Source: Bacillota bacterium
GTDB lineage: Bacteria; Bacillota; Clostridia; Christensenellales; SZUA-584
Direction of reading: 5' to 3'
Assembly (NCBI GenBank): GCA_023416745.1
Contig: JAEZHF010000089.1
Span: forward strand, 1 to 64,000
DNA: 64,000 nt
Shown here piece by piece: positions 44,046-52,642 of this stretch. Made by a program: the position numbers and the translations under genes. The notes beneath the pieces are model-generated. The model had not been told where the DNA came from and ran no database searches. It was given only the letters and a program-made list of their open reading frames with translations. The number at the start of each line of letters is the position of its first letter. Position 1 is the first letter of the stretch.

Positions 44046-44525
44046 TTATTTGAAAATATCGATGACCTTGAAATTGAGCACCATGCCGGACGGTGTCACC
44101 ACCTCGGCGACTTCGCCCACGCGCTTACCGATGAGCGCCGCGCCCACGGGCGATTCGTTGGAGATGCGTCGTTTGTCCGCATCCGCTTCCACCGAACCGA
44201 CGATATGGTACTCTTCCTCTTCGCTGAACTCCATGTCGAGTATACGCACTTTGGTGCCGATGTTGACGGTGGAATGATCCACCTCGGCTTCCTCCACCAC
44301 GACGGCGTTGCGCAGCAGCTTTTCGAGTATGGCGATTTCCGTTTCCACACGGGCCTGCTCGTTTTTAGCTTCGTCGTATTCGGCATTCTCAGAAAGGTCG
44401 CCAAATGCGCGCGCTTCCTTGATCTGCTCAGATATTTGAGCTCTTTTGACGGTTTTGAGAAAATCCAGTTTTTCCTGCTTTTCTATCAATCCGTCTTTTG
44501 TTAAAATGACCTGCTCGCCTGCCAT
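44046..44525 (-). CDS. greA: Transcription elongation factor GreA
   Basis: Rescues backtracked RNA polymerase by stimulating transcript cleavage. The 159-residue protein has the N-terminal coiled coil (about 10-75) with the acidic tip DLSENAEYDEAKNEQ and the C-terminal FKBP-like domain with EYHIVGS, ISNESPVGAALIGK and GEVAEV. ATG at 44525 follows GGGGGAGG. An exact TATAAT at about 44585 on the minus strand lies inside the palindrome CGGTATTATACCG (44581-44593). Confidence 0.96.
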   Translation of the reverse strand: MAGEQVILTKDGLIEKQEKLDFLKTVKRAQISEQIKEARAFGDLSENAEYDEAKNEQARVETEIAILEKLLRNAVVVEEAEVDHSTVNIGTKVRILDMEFSEEEEYHIVGSVEADADKRRISNESPVGAALIGKRVGEVAEVVTPSGMVLNFKVIDIFK

Positions 44526-44775
44526 GGTGTTCCTCCCCCAAGTGTCTGTTTCTATGCTAACATAATATGTGCGATAAAAACGGTATTATACCGATAAATA
44601 AATGGCGTCCGATTTTTAATATCGTGATTATAGGGCAAGGCCTAAAGTATGTCAAGTGATTAGGGGTAATTGGTTACTATAATATATAACTAATTTCCTC
44701 CTGCAAACGCGCAGAAGATGCGTGACGGCTAAATTTTTGTGTGCTATACTTCCCAATATGACAAACAATATGCGC
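44526..44775. other. Intergenic region greA-serC
   Basis: The whole gap between greA and serC is 353 nt. It contains the palindrome CGGTATTATACCG (44581-44593) near the greA promoter, an AT-rich near-palindrome at about 44670-44690 and the serC promoter at 44776-44804. No gene, tRNA or riboswitch is visible. Confidence 0.5.
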
Positions 44776-44804
44776 TTGCTTTTCAAGTATGGTACGCATA
44801 TAAT
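44776..44804 (+). promoter_or_regulatory. serC promoter
   Basis: TTGCTT (44776-44781), 17-nt spacer and perfect TATAAT (44799-44804), about 75 nt before the start codon. Confidence 0.65.
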
Positions 44805-44878
44805 ATATTCAAAAGTTTGATATTTATTTAACAATGTCGTTAAAAAGGCAAATTATTTATAAAGCAGGAGGCTATCAA

Positions 44879-45955
44879 ATGAAAGTATTCAATTTTTCCG
44901 CGGGTCCGGCATGCTTGCCCGAAGCTGTGCTGAAAAAGGCGCAGGAGGAACTGGTCGTTTTTGGAAACAGCGGTATGTCCGTGATGGAGATGAGCCATCG
45001 TTCGGCAGACTTTGAAGATATTTTAGCCCGTGCCCAAAAGGATCTGCGCACGCTGATGAATATCCCGGACAACTATAAAATATTATTCTTGCAGGGCGGA
45101 GCGTCTCTACAGTTTTCGATGATTCCGCTGAACCTGATGACCACGCACAAAAAGGCTTACTATGTGAACACCGGCATGTGGAGCAAGAAGGCGATATCCG
45201 AAGCGAAGAAGACGGGCGAGGTGATCGTGCCCGCGTCCTCGGAAGACAAGACCTTCTCGTACATACCGGAGCTTTTCGCTGACATGTTTCAGGGCGATGC
45301 GGACTACGTGCACATCACGTCCAACAACACCATTTACGGCACGCGCTATACGAAGCTGCCGGAAGTGAACGGTCTGCCGCTGATTTCAGATATGTCGTCG
45401 TGCATACTGTCCGAGGTGATCGACGTCAATGATTACGCCATGATTTACGCCGGTGCGCAGAAGAACATTGGCCCGGCGGGCGTGACGCTGGTGATCATCC
45501 GTGAGGACCTGATCGGTAAAGCACCGGCGGGCATACCGACGATGCTGGATTACAAGACGCATTCCGAGAACGATTCGATGTACAACACGCCGCCGACCTA
45601 CGGCATCTACATCGCGGGACTGGTGTTCGCGCACCTGCTGGAGAACGGTGGCATTCCGGCGATGCAGAAGACCAATGAGTACAAAGCCGGTTTGCTGTAT
45701 GACTACCTCGACAACTCTCCGATGTTCAAGGGCACCGTGGAAAAGAAGGACCGCTCACTGATGAACATACCGTTTGTTACGGGTAACGAGGAGCTGGACA
45801 AAAAGTTCGTTTCCAAGTGCAAGTCTGAAGGCATCGTCAACATCAAGGGGCACCGCAGCGTGGGCGGCATGCGCGCGAGCATCTATAACGCGATGCCGGT
45901 CGAAGGTGTGAAAAAGCTGATCGATGTGATGAAGGATTTTGAGAAAAACGCCTGA
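44879..45955 (+). CDS. serC: Phosphoserine aminotransferase
   Basis: PLP enzyme converting 3-phosphohydroxypyruvate and glutamate to phosphoserine. The 358-residue protein begins MKVFNFSAGPACLP, contains SNNTIYGT, DMSSCILS and the PLP lysine in YAGAQKNIGPAGV near 195, and ends with RSVGGMRASIYNAMP, the substrate phosphate loop. ATG at 44879 follows CAGGAGG; upstream in-frame codons are in the leader. serA follows after 32 nt, giving the first two steps of serine synthesis; no serB is present. Confidence 0.96.
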   Translation: MKVFNFSAGPACLPEAVLKKAQEELVVFGNSGMSVMEMSHRSADFEDILARAQKDLRTLMNIPDNYKILFLQGGASLQFSMIPLNLMTTHKKAYYVNTGMWSKKAISEAKKTGEVIVPASSEDKTFSYIPELFADMFQGDADYVHITSNNTIYGTRYTKLPEVNGLPLISDMSSCILSEVIDVNDYAMIYAGAQKNIGPAGVTLVIIREDLIGKAPAGIPTMLDYKTHSENDSMYNTPPTYGIYIAGLVFAHLLENGGIPAMQKTNEYKAGLLYDYLDNSPMFKGTVEKKDRSLMNIPFVTGNEELDKKFVSKCKSEGIVNIKGHRSVGGMRASIYNAMPVEGVKKLIDVMKDFEKNA

Positions 45956-45987
45956 CAAGCGTTAATATTGTTTTGGAGGAGCGACTC

Positions 45988-47157
45988 ATGTTCAGGATCA
46001 AGAAGCTAAATGCGATATCCGATGCCATTTATGATTATCTGATACCGGATGCGTATCAGGTGTCGGACGATTTTAGCGACTATGAAGCCATTCTTGTGCG
46101 CAGCGCCAAATGCCATGACATGGTGTTTCCGGGCAGCCTACTGGCGATTGCGCGGGCGGGCGCGGGTGTCAACAACATCCCCGTGGAAGCCTGTGCGGAT
46201 CAGGGCATCGTGGTGTTCAATACGCCGGGCGCCAACGCTAACGGCGTGAAGGAGCTGGTGCTGGCGGGGATGCTGCTGGCGAGCCGTCATCTGCTGGAGG
46301 CTGCCGACTGGATGAAAACGCTTCAATGCAGCGCTGAGGACGTGCTGGCGCAGGTGGAGAAGGGCAAGAAGCAGTTTGTGGGTCCCGAGCTTGCGGGCAA
46401 GACGCTGGGCGTGATCGGCCTGGGGGCTATCGGCGTGATGGTGGCCAACGCGGCCCATTCACTGGGCATGAATGTGATCGGCTATGATCCGTATATATCC
46501 ATTGAGTCGGCCTGGGGGCTGTCTCAGGATGTGCAGCGTGCGCACAATCTGGAGCACCTGCTGTCAGAGTCTGACTATGTGACGCTGCATGTGCCGCTGC
46601 TGGACAACACCAAGAGCTTTATCGGATCGGCGGAGATCGCCAAGATGAAGCCGGGTGCGGTGCTGTTAAACTTTGCGCGCAACGGGCTGGTGGAATACGA
46701 CGCGCTGTTTGTGGCGCTGGAGGAGAAGCGGATTTCCCGCTATGTAACGGACTTTCCGAGCGCGCGGCTGCTGGATAACGACAGCGTGATCTGCATCCCG
46801 CATCTTGGAGCGTCTACGCCTGAGTCGGAGGAGAACTGCGCGAAGATGGCGGCCAATCAGCTCAAGGAATATCTGGAAACAGGCAAGATCGTCAATTCAG
46901 TGAATATGCCCAGTGCGGTGCTGCCGTTTACCGGGGCTTTTCGTATTGCAGTGATCCACAAGAACACCTCGGGCATGGTGGGCAAGATAACGGCGATACT
47001 GGCGGATTCGGGCGCGAACATCACCGACATGGTGAACAAGTCCAAGGGAGAAGTGGCTTATACCGTGATCAACCTGGACGAGAAAATTCCGGATGCTGCG
47101 GTGGAGGATGTCCGCCGGATTGAAGGCGTGATACGTGTGAGGACATTCGAGAAGTAA
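45988..47157 (+). CDS. serA: D-3-phosphoglycerate dehydrogenase
   Basis: Oxidises 3-phosphoglycerate to 3-phosphohydroxypyruvate. The 389-residue protein has an N-terminal substrate domain, a Rossmann fold with LGVIGLGAIGVMVA (about 133-146), the conserved Arg in NFARNGLVEYDAL, and the catalytic His in PHLGAST. A C-terminal ACT domain (about 315-389) probably senses serine. Where many SerA have an E-x-EP segment, this one has TDFPSA, a feature of the short branch of the family. ATG at 45988 follows GGAGGA. A terminator follows at 47172. Confidence 0.93.
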   Translation: MFRIKKLNAISDAIYDYLIPDAYQVSDDFSDYEAILVRSAKCHDMVFPGSLLAIARAGAGVNNIPVEACADQGIVVFNTPGANANGVKELVLAGMLLASRHLLEAADWMKTLQCSAEDVLAQVEKGKKQFVGPELAGKTLGVIGLGAIGVMVANAAHSLGMNVIGYDPYISIESAWGLSQDVQRAHNLEHLLSESDYVTLHVPLLDNTKSFIGSAEIAKMKPGAVLLNFARNGLVEYDALFVALEEKRISRYVTDFPSARLLDNDSVICIPHLGASTPESEENCAKMAANQLKEYLETGKIVNSVNMPSAVLPFTGAFRIAVIHKNTSGMVGKITAILADSGANITDMVNKSKGEVAYTVINLDEKIPDAAVEDVRRIEGVIRVRTFEK

Positions 47158-47171
47158 GGCCATTGATGTAT

Positions 47172-47206
47172 AAGCCGCCGGGGATGCGTTCTCGGCGGCT
47201 TTTTTG
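47172..47206 (+). terminator. serA terminator
   Basis: AAGCCGCCG (47172-47180) pairs with CGGCGGCTT (47193-47201), then five T. Confidence 0.88.
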
Positions 47207-47333
47207 TACGGGTTCGGGCAAGTGCCTTTTGCGAATATACCAAAGAGCAGATGATTGCCTTTTCATGCGACGAATGTTGGGATATAATAAAAGCCATGGC
47301 AGTGCGGATTAAAAACAAAACAAGGAGAATGCA

Positions 47334-47837
47334 ATGATAACGATTGAGATGGCGGACGGCAAGCAAATCAAGGTGGAGCTGCTGCCCGAGCATGCGCCGA
47401 ATACGGCGGCAAACTTTAAGAGCCTTGCAGCGAAGGGCTTCTACGACGGGCTGATATTTCACCGCGTGATCAGCGGGTTTATGATACAGGGCGGGTGCCC
47501 GAGCGGCAGCGGCACAGGCGGACCGGGCTATGGCATCAAGGGCGAGTTTAAGGCGAACGGTGTGGACAACACGTTGCTGCACAAGCGCGGCGTGCTGTCG
47601 ATAGCGCGCTCGGCGAAGTTCGACTCGGCGGGCTCCCAGTTCTTCATCATGCATGCGGACGCGCCGTATCTCGACGGCCAGTATGCGGCGTTCGGGCGCG
47701 TGGTGGAGGGCATGGACGTGGTGGACGCCATCGCCTCGCAGGAGACGGACTATTCCGACCGGCCCAAGCAGGAACAGAAGATCAAGAAGATGACGGTGTC
47801 CGAGGACGAAACGGTGACGGAGCCGGAGAAGGTCTGA
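47334..47837 (+). CDS. Cyclophilin-type peptidyl-prolyl isomerase
   Basis: Accelerates proline isomerisation in protein folding. The 167-residue single-domain protein has no signal peptide and should be cytoplasmic. Landmarks are FYDGLIFHRVISGFMIQGG with the catalytic Arg in FHR, GSQFFIMHADAPYLDGQYAAFGRVV (read as SQFFIMHA and YAAFGRV), and the short acidic tail. The usual Trp at the cyclosporin site is Tyr-type here, as in many bacterial forms. ATG follows AGGAGA. A terminator follows at 47867. Confidence 0.94.
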   Translation: MITIEMADGKQIKVELLPEHAPNTAANFKSLAAKGFYDGLIFHRVISGFMIQGGCPSGSGTGGPGYGIKGEFKANGVDNTLLHKRGVLSIARSAKFDSAGSQFFIMHADAPYLDGQYAAFGRVVEGMDVVDAIASQETDYSDRPKQEQKIKKMTVSEDETVTEPEKV

Positions 47838-47866
47838 ACTGATACCGACAGCAATATGCAGCAAAT

Positions 47867-47894
47867 AGAGCCGGGCTGTTGCCGGTTCTTTTTG
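47867..47894 (+). terminator. Cyclophilin gene terminator
   Basis: AGAGCCGG (47867-47874) pairs with CCGGTTCT (47882-47889), then TTTTT. Confidence 0.75.
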
Positions 47895-47922
47895 TTGCCG
47901 GAGCGCTCCTTGATGCAGATGC

Positions 47923-48396
47923 TTATGTCTTGATATATGATATGATAACGGCCATTCCGCCCAGCAACAGCACAGCACCGAATATGATGCCGATCGTCTG
48001 ATTGGTCTGGCGGGCGCTTTGGGAAGCCTCAAAATCCATGAATTCACGGCCATCGTGATAGATGGCCATCACAGCAGGTTCATGGCTCTCGTCATTGCGA
48101 ACGATCAGCTCAATAGAGTCGCCCGCTGCGACAGCGGACAGGAAAGCGTCTTCCTCGAATGCCGACTGCGTATCCGAATCGATGATGAAGGACCGGCCGT
48201 CCTCTAGCCGGATGCCGCGGGTGACGACGACACTCCGGAATGCCTGATCCTGCTCGACATATTCGCTAAACGTGCCGCTGACGCGGGAAAGCTGGCTTTG
48301 CCTGCAGGGGCCGACGATGAACACGGAAACACCCGCAATGCAAATGCCAGCCAAGGTTAAAATAACCCCGATGGCCATTTTCAGACGCTTATTCAT
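47923..48396 (-). CDS. Two-helix membrane protein of unknown function
   Basis: A 157-residue protein with helices at about 9-29 and 132-152 and an outer beta-rich domain between them (SGTFSEYVEQD, VTRGIRLEDGRSFIID, GDSIELIVRND). The pattern resembles a lipid- or redox-domain carrier without a named family. ATG at 48396 has a weak ribosome-binding site; 48462 is an alternative. A decayed paralogue lies 90 nt upstream at 48486-48754. Confidence 0.6.
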   Translation of the reverse strand: MNKRLKMAIGVILTLAGICIAGVSVFIVGPCRQSQLSRVSGTFSEYVEQDQAFRSVVVTRGIRLEDGRSFIIDSDTQSAFEEDAFLSAVAAGDSIELIVRNDESHEPAVMAIYHDGREFMDFEASQSARQTNQTIGIIFGAVLLLGGMAVIISYIKT

Positions 48397-48485
48397 GTTG
48401 TTAGGTTGTCCGGCGTGCGTGCGATTAATACTGCTTAATTCGATGATAACAGGTGACCCCAATTATCTGGTTGTTTCGAAGATAT

Positions 48486-48754
48486 TTAAGCACCAGCGCT
48501 ATTTCGGTTAACGTGATACTTATGAGCTATAATAGTAGTCAGGCCTGCAAGAATAAAGACAGCACCTAAAATGACTCCGAGAGTTTGATTTGATTTGTGT
48601 GCTTGCTGAGAAGATAGCTGTAAAACTGACCAGAAAGTTGATACGATTCGGCTTCTTCATTTGGCCCAGAAAATTGAATTGAATTCCAAATGATGAATGC
48701 GCCAAACAAAGCTGCAATAATGCCGACGGCAATAATCAGTATTCTACTAATCAC
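48486..48754 (-). pseudogene. Decayed paralogue of the 47923 membrane protein
   Basis: The first frame gives a membrane helix and SGQFYSYLL, matching the SGTFSEYV region of the neighbour. A later frame on the same strand gives QQAHKSNQTLGVILGAVFIL, matching the neighbour's SARQTNQTIGIIFGAVLLL. The central domain of about 85 residues is missing and the parts are out of frame. The product would be nonfunctional. This is a duplication that degenerated. Confidence 0.7.
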
Positions 48755-48769
48755 CTATTTATCCACCTG

Positions 48770-49861
48770 CTATACGTTGAACTTGAACAGCGTGACGTCG
48801 CCGTCGTGCATCACGTATTCCTTGCCCTCCAGCCGCACGACGCCTTTGGCTTTAGCCGCCGGCATGCTGCCGCATTCCTTTAGGTCGTCGAACGCGACGA
48901 TCTCGGCGCGGATGAAGCCGCGCTCTAAGTCGGAGTGGATTTTGCCCGCCGCTCCGGGAGCCTTGGTGCCTTTCGTAATCGTCCAGGCGCGCACTTCCTT
49001 TTCGCCGGCAGTGAGGAAGCTGATGAGGTTCAGCAGCTTGTAGCTTTTTTGGATCAGCTCGGTGAGACCGCTCTGTGTGATGCCGAGCTCGGTGAGGAAC
49101 ATCTCGCGCTCCTCGGCTTCAAGCGCCACCAGTTCCTGCTCGAGCTTGGCGCACACTGCCATGACGTCCGCATTCTGCGATTCGGCGATCGCCTTGAGCG
49201 GCGCGACCAGCGGAGCGCTGTCGTTTCCGATATCCTCTTCGGACACGTTAGCGACGTACAGCATCGGCTTGTCGGTGAGCAAAAACAGGTCGGACACGAG
49301 CGCGCGCTCCTCCTCGCTCAACTCCATGACGCGCGCGAACACGCCACTTTCCAGGTTATCCTTCACCTTTTTGAGTATATCGCATTCTGTCTTGTATTTT
49401 TTATCGCCGGATTTGATCATCTTCTCGGACTTTTGCAGCCTCTTCTCCACTGTCTCCATATCGGCAAATATGAGCTCGAAGTTGATCGTTTCGGCGTCCC
49501 GGGCGCTGTTCACATTTCCCTCGACGTGCAGGACGTCGCCGCTCTCGAAACACCTGACGACGTGCACGATGGCGTCCACCTCACGGATGTAGGAGAGGAA
49601 TTTGTTGCCGAGGCCCTCGCCGCGGCTCGACCCCCGGACCAGCCCCGCGATATCCACGAATTCGATGACAGCGGGCGTGAATTTGCGGGGGTTATAGAGT
49701 GACGCCAAAAAGTCCATCCGCGCATCAGGCACCGGGACGGCACCGATGTTGGGACTGACTGTGCTGAACATATAGTTTTCGCTGGCGGCGCCTGAACCGG
49801 TCAGCGCGTTGAACAGCGTTGTTTTTCCTATATTGGGAAGACCGACGATTCCGAGTTTCAT
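48770..49861 (-). CDS. ychF: YchF/OLA1-type ATPase
   Basis: An Obg-family P-loop protein that prefers ATP, associates with ribosomes and is linked to oxidative stress. The 363-residue protein has G1 GLPNIGKTT (6-14), G3 DIAGLVRGSSRGEGLGN, the altered G4 region NVSEED and a C-terminal TGS domain with RAWTITKG and MHDGDVTLFKFNV. ATG at 49861 follows GAGGTT. Upstream in-frame codons to 49921 lack homology. It is a monocistronic gene. Confidence 0.96.
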   Translation of the reverse strand: MKLGIVGLPNIGKTTLFNALTGSGAASENYMFSTVSPNIGAVPVPDARMDFLASLYNPRKFTPAVIEFVDIAGLVRGSSRGEGLGNKFLSYIREVDAIVHVVRCFESGDVLHVEGNVNSARDAETINFELIFADMETVEKRLQKSEKMIKSGDKKYKTECDILKKVKDNLESGVFARVMELSEEERALVSDLFLLTDKPMLYVANVSEEDIGNDSAPLVAPLKAIAESQNADVMAVCAKLEQELVALEAEEREMFLTELGITQSGLTELIQKSYKLLNLISFLTAGEKEVRAWTITKGTKAPGAAGKIHSDLERGFIRAEIVAFDDLKECGSMPAAKAKGVVRLEGKEYVMHDGDVTLFKFNV

Positions 49862-50067
49862 AGATAACCTCATCTTTAGTAAATTCTCATGTATTATATC
49901 GTTCTGGACGCTCAAAAGCAACCGCCATGAGCGGCGTTTGTTGAGCGCCGCGGTGATGGGGGAAATTTGCGGTTGTGTGAAGGTATCAAAAGTAGTAAAA
50001 TGACAGAATAAAATTTATAAAAAAGTTCACGGCGCAGTGAACCGGCATTTTGATGCGGAGGCAGACA

Positions 50068-51228
50068 GTGGCAAAGACGATTGAGGAGATCAACGAAAAG
50101 CTGAAAAAAGGTAAGGCCGTGGTGTTTACCGCCGAGGAAGCGGTGCAGATGGCGGCGGAGCAGGGCGTGAAAAAGTGCGCGGAACAGATCGACGTGGTGA
50201 CGGCGGCGACGTTCGGAGCCATGTGTTCGTCCGGCGCGATGCTCAACTTCGGGCATTCGGAGCCGCCCATCCGCATGGCACAGATATCCCTGAACGGTGT
50301 GGAGGCCTATGGCGGTCTGGCCGCGGTGGACACGTATATCGGCGCGACGCAGCCGGGCAAGGCAACGGGCATCGAGTACGGCGGCGCGCACGTGATTGAG
50401 GACCTGATTGCGGGCAAGGAGATTGAGCTTTGCGCGACGTCCTCCGGCACCGACTGCTACGCGCGTATGGATGTGCACACGAAAATAACGCTGTCCGACC
50501 TCAATCAGGCGTATCTGTTCAACCCGCGCAACGCTTACCAGAACTACGCGGCGGCGACCAATACGACAAAAAAAACCAAGCGCACGTATATGGGCACGCT
50601 GCTGCCCGGCATGGGCAACGTGACGTACTCGACGTCGGGCGAGCTGTCCCCGCTGCTCAAGGATCCCAAATTGCGTACCATCGGCATCGGCACGCGCATC
50701 CTTTTGTGCGGCGGTGAGGGCTACGTGGTGTATGAGGGGACGCAGGCGGTGAACAAGGCGGAAGCGCTGGAAAGCGGTGACACGCTGTTTTCCGGATACG
50801 CGCTGGCGTTGATCGGCGATATGAAGGGAATGAAGTCTGAATACATTCGGGCGGCGACGTTCGACGGATACGGCTCCTCGCTGTTTGTGGGCATCGGCGT
50901 GCCGCTGCCGGTGATCGACGAGGATATGATGGCGGACCTTGCGGTGCCCAACGATCGCCTGTATACATACGTGTATGATTATGGTGTGAGCACGCGCAGC
51001 AAAGCGGCGCTGAAGCGGGTGTCGTATGCGCAGCTGCGCTCCGGCGAAATCGATCTGAACGGCAAAAAGGTGAGGACGGCGCCGCTGTCCAGCCTGTTCA
51101 AGGCCAGGAAGATTTCGCACGAGCTCAAAGCCAAGCTGCTGGACGGCTCATTCGAAATGACGATACCGGCGGCGAAGCTGCCCCACAGAGACGTATTTCG
51201 CGGTCTTGAAGCGGATAGGAGGCTGTAA
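50068..51228 (+). CDS. Homocysteine biosynthesis protein, COG1900/DUF39
   Basis: In Methanosarcina this family, together with a NIL-ferredoxin and a COG2122 protein, makes homocysteine from aspartate semialdehyde with persulfide sulfur. The 386-residue protein keeps Cys53 (FGAMCSSGAM), Cys122 and Cys130 (LCATSSGTDCYARMD); two of these align with cysteines I recall as essential in the archaeal protein. GHSEPPIRM and GIGTRILLCGGEGYVV also match. GTG at 50068 is chosen for GGAGG upstream; an earlier TTG gives six more residues. It is first in a three-gene operon. Confidence 0.85.
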   Translation: MAKTIEEINEKLKKGKAVVFTAEEAVQMAAEQGVKKCAEQIDVVTAATFGAMCSSGAMLNFGHSEPPIRMAQISLNGVEAYGGLAAVDTYIGATQPGKATGIEYGGAHVIEDLIAGKEIELCATSSGTDCYARMDVHTKITLSDLNQAYLFNPRNAYQNYAAATNTTKKTKRTYMGTLLPGMGNVTYSTSGELSPLLKDPKLRTIGIGTRILLCGGEGYVVYEGTQAVNKAEALESGDTLFSGYALALIGDMKGMKSEYIRAATFDGYGSSLFVGIGVPLPVIDEDMMADLAVPNDRLYTYVYDYGVSTRSKAALKRVSYAQLRSGEIDLNGKKVRTAPLSSLFKARKISHELKAKLLDGSFEMTIPAAKLPHRDVFRGLEADRRL

Positions 51229-51229
51229 C

Positions 51230-51652
51230 ATGGGAGAAAAACATATCAAGGTGGGCCTCAGCTTCCCGCCGGATAAAGCGGATAAGCCGGTGGTCACCAA
51301 TCTGGTAAAATACGATCTTTCCTTCAACATACTGAAGGCATACATTTCGCCCGGCAAGATGGGCACCATCATACTGGAGCTCACGGGCAGCGACGAGAAC
51401 ATTGACAAAAGCCTTGCGTATCTGGACGGCGAAGGCATACAGGTGAAGGTGTATACCGACAGCGTGATCCACTATGAGGAAAAGTGTATTCACTGCGGCG
51501 CGTGCACGTCCGTCTGTCCGTCCGGCGCGTTGGTGATGAACAAGGAAACCTGGGAGCTGGAGTTTGACATGGAGGCTTGCCTTTTATGCGGCCACTGTGT
51601 GAAAGCCTGCCCTGCACGGGCTATCAAGAGTTTTGATGACGCCGTTCTCTGA
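51230..51652 (+). CDS. NIL-domain ferredoxin of the homocysteine module
   Basis: A 140-residue protein. The N-terminal NIL domain (about 1-78, VTNLVKYDLSFNILKAYIS) resembles the methionine-transporter ligand domain. The C terminus carries two 4Fe-4S clusters, CIHCGACTSVCPSG and CLLCGHCVKACPA. It supplies electrons or sulfur handling to the COG1900 enzyme. ATG at 51230 follows ATAGGAGG and lies 1 nt after the upstream stop. The next gene starts inside its 3' end, so the trio is tightly coupled. Confidence 0.9.
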   Translation: MGEKHIKVGLSFPPDKADKPVVTNLVKYDLSFNILKAYISPGKMGTIILELTGSDENIDKSLAYLDGEGIQVKVYTDSVIHYEEKCIHCGACTSVCPSGALVMNKETWELEFDMEACLLCGHCVKACPARAIKSFDDAVL

Positions 51653-52367
51653 ATACGGCAACCGGGACGAATACCGGCGGCTGATCGCGCAGCGGATGGT
51701 GAGCTGGCGCACCGAGTACAAGGAGACAGAACTTTTCATCTGCGCGGATAAACTGCTGGAACGGCTGGCGCTGGAAGCGGTGGTACGGCTGCGGGCTGTA
51801 CTGGACGGATATATCAAAACCCAACCGGAATTCGCGACGAGCCTTGTTCCGGTGAAACCGCTGCCTGATGCGCCGTCTGTGATTGCGGACATGTGCCGCG
51901 CGGCCTGTGCCGCGAACGTGGGGCCGATGGCGGCGGTGGCGGGTGCGTTTTCCGAGTATGTGGGACGCGAGATATTAAAATCTTCCAAAGAGGTCATCGT
52001 CGAGAACGGCGGTGACATTTTTATGAAAGCGGACACGGAGCGGACGGTGGCGGTGTACGCGGGGAACAGCCCGCTATCGCTGAAAATCGGCCTCATTGTG
52101 GAGCCGGGGCCGGTTTCCATCTGCACGTCGTCCGGCACGGTGGGACCTTCCTTGAGCTTGGGGCATGCGGATGCGGCGGTGGTGGTCTCCCGCGACGCCT
52201 GTCTCGCTGACGCCTGTGCCACGCGACTGGGCAACGAGCTGAAATCCGCGGACGATATTGCCCGGGCACTGGATGTGATTGCGGCCATTCCCGGCGTAAT
52301 CGGCGCGGTAGCAGTGTTAGGCGACAAGTGCGGCGCGGTGGGGGACATCCGGCTGACGGCGGTGTGA
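51636..52367 (+). CDS. UPF0280/COG2122 protein of the homocysteine module
   Basis: A 243-residue ApbE-like protein of COG2122, implicated in persulfide transfer for cysteine and homocysteine synthesis in Methanosarcina. Landmarks are NVGPMAAVAGAFSEYVGRE, IVENGGDIFMK, ICTSSGTVGPSLSLGHADAAVVV (read as CTSSGTVGPS and GHADAAVV) and DKCGAVGDI. The ATG at 51636 overlaps the ferredoxin gene by 17 bp. A start one codon earlier (TTG) is possible. Its presence beside the other two completes the known set. Confidence 0.85.
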   Translation: MTPFSEYGNRDEYRRLIAQRMVSWRTEYKETELFICADKLLERLALEAVVRLRAVLDGYIKTQPEFATSLVPVKPLPDAPSVIADMCRAACAANVGPMAAVAGAFSEYVGREILKSSKEVIVENGGDIFMKADTERTVAVYAGNSPLSLKIGLIVEPGPVSICTSSGTVGPSLSLGHADAAVVVSRDACLADACATRLGNELKSADDIARALDVIAAIPGVIGAVAVLGDKCGAVGDIRLTAV

Positions 52368-52389
52368 TCGCAGACAGGGAAGTAAGGTC

Positions 52390-52569
52390 AAGACCGCAGG
52401 GGCGCTGCCCCCGCACCCTGTTGCTTTTTAAAAAGCAACAAAACACTGGCGGTACTGCGAGGGGACCGCTACTTTGGATTACAAACAGGAAAATGCTGTA
52501 TGGCATTTTCATATCTTTTGCTTCATTTTCTAAAAGAAAAGAAGCGGGTGCATGAGGGCAGAGCCCTCA
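52390..52569 (+). repeat. Three-hairpin dispersed repeat, copy 3, expanded
   Basis: It begins AAGACC at 52390, then GGGGC-gct-GCCCC (52399-52411), a 22-bp perfect palindrome (52419-52440), a 47-nt insert and GGAAAATGC with GCATTTTC (52488-52510). A further TTCATTTTCT/AGAAAAGAA stem and TGAGGGC-aga-GCCCTCA (52553-52569) follow. Order and boundary match copies 1 and 2. The 275-nt gap before tsaC is filled by this element and the promoter. Confidence 0.7.
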
Positions 52570-52604
52570 TTGTCGTAAGAAAAAAGTCCTTTTTGCGGTG
52601 CTCA

Positions 52605-52633
52605 TTGATTTTTGCGGACATCCGATGTAAAAT
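52605..52633 (+). promoter_or_regulatory. tsaC promoter, nearly leaderless
   Basis: TTGATT (52605-52610), 17-nt spacer and TAAAAT (52628-52633). The -10 ends nine bases before the ATG at 52643 and no ribosome-binding site is present. Confidence 0.5.
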
Positions 52634-52642
52634 ACCAAACAG

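Noticed and set aside
44652..44834. 60-codon frame on the minus strand in the greA-serC gap
   Set aside because: No ribosome-binding site, and it overlaps the serC promoter.
45988..47157. Missing catalytic Glu in SerA as evidence of inactivity
   Set aside because: The TDFP form belongs to a known short branch of phosphoglycerate dehydrogenases, and serC is adjacent.
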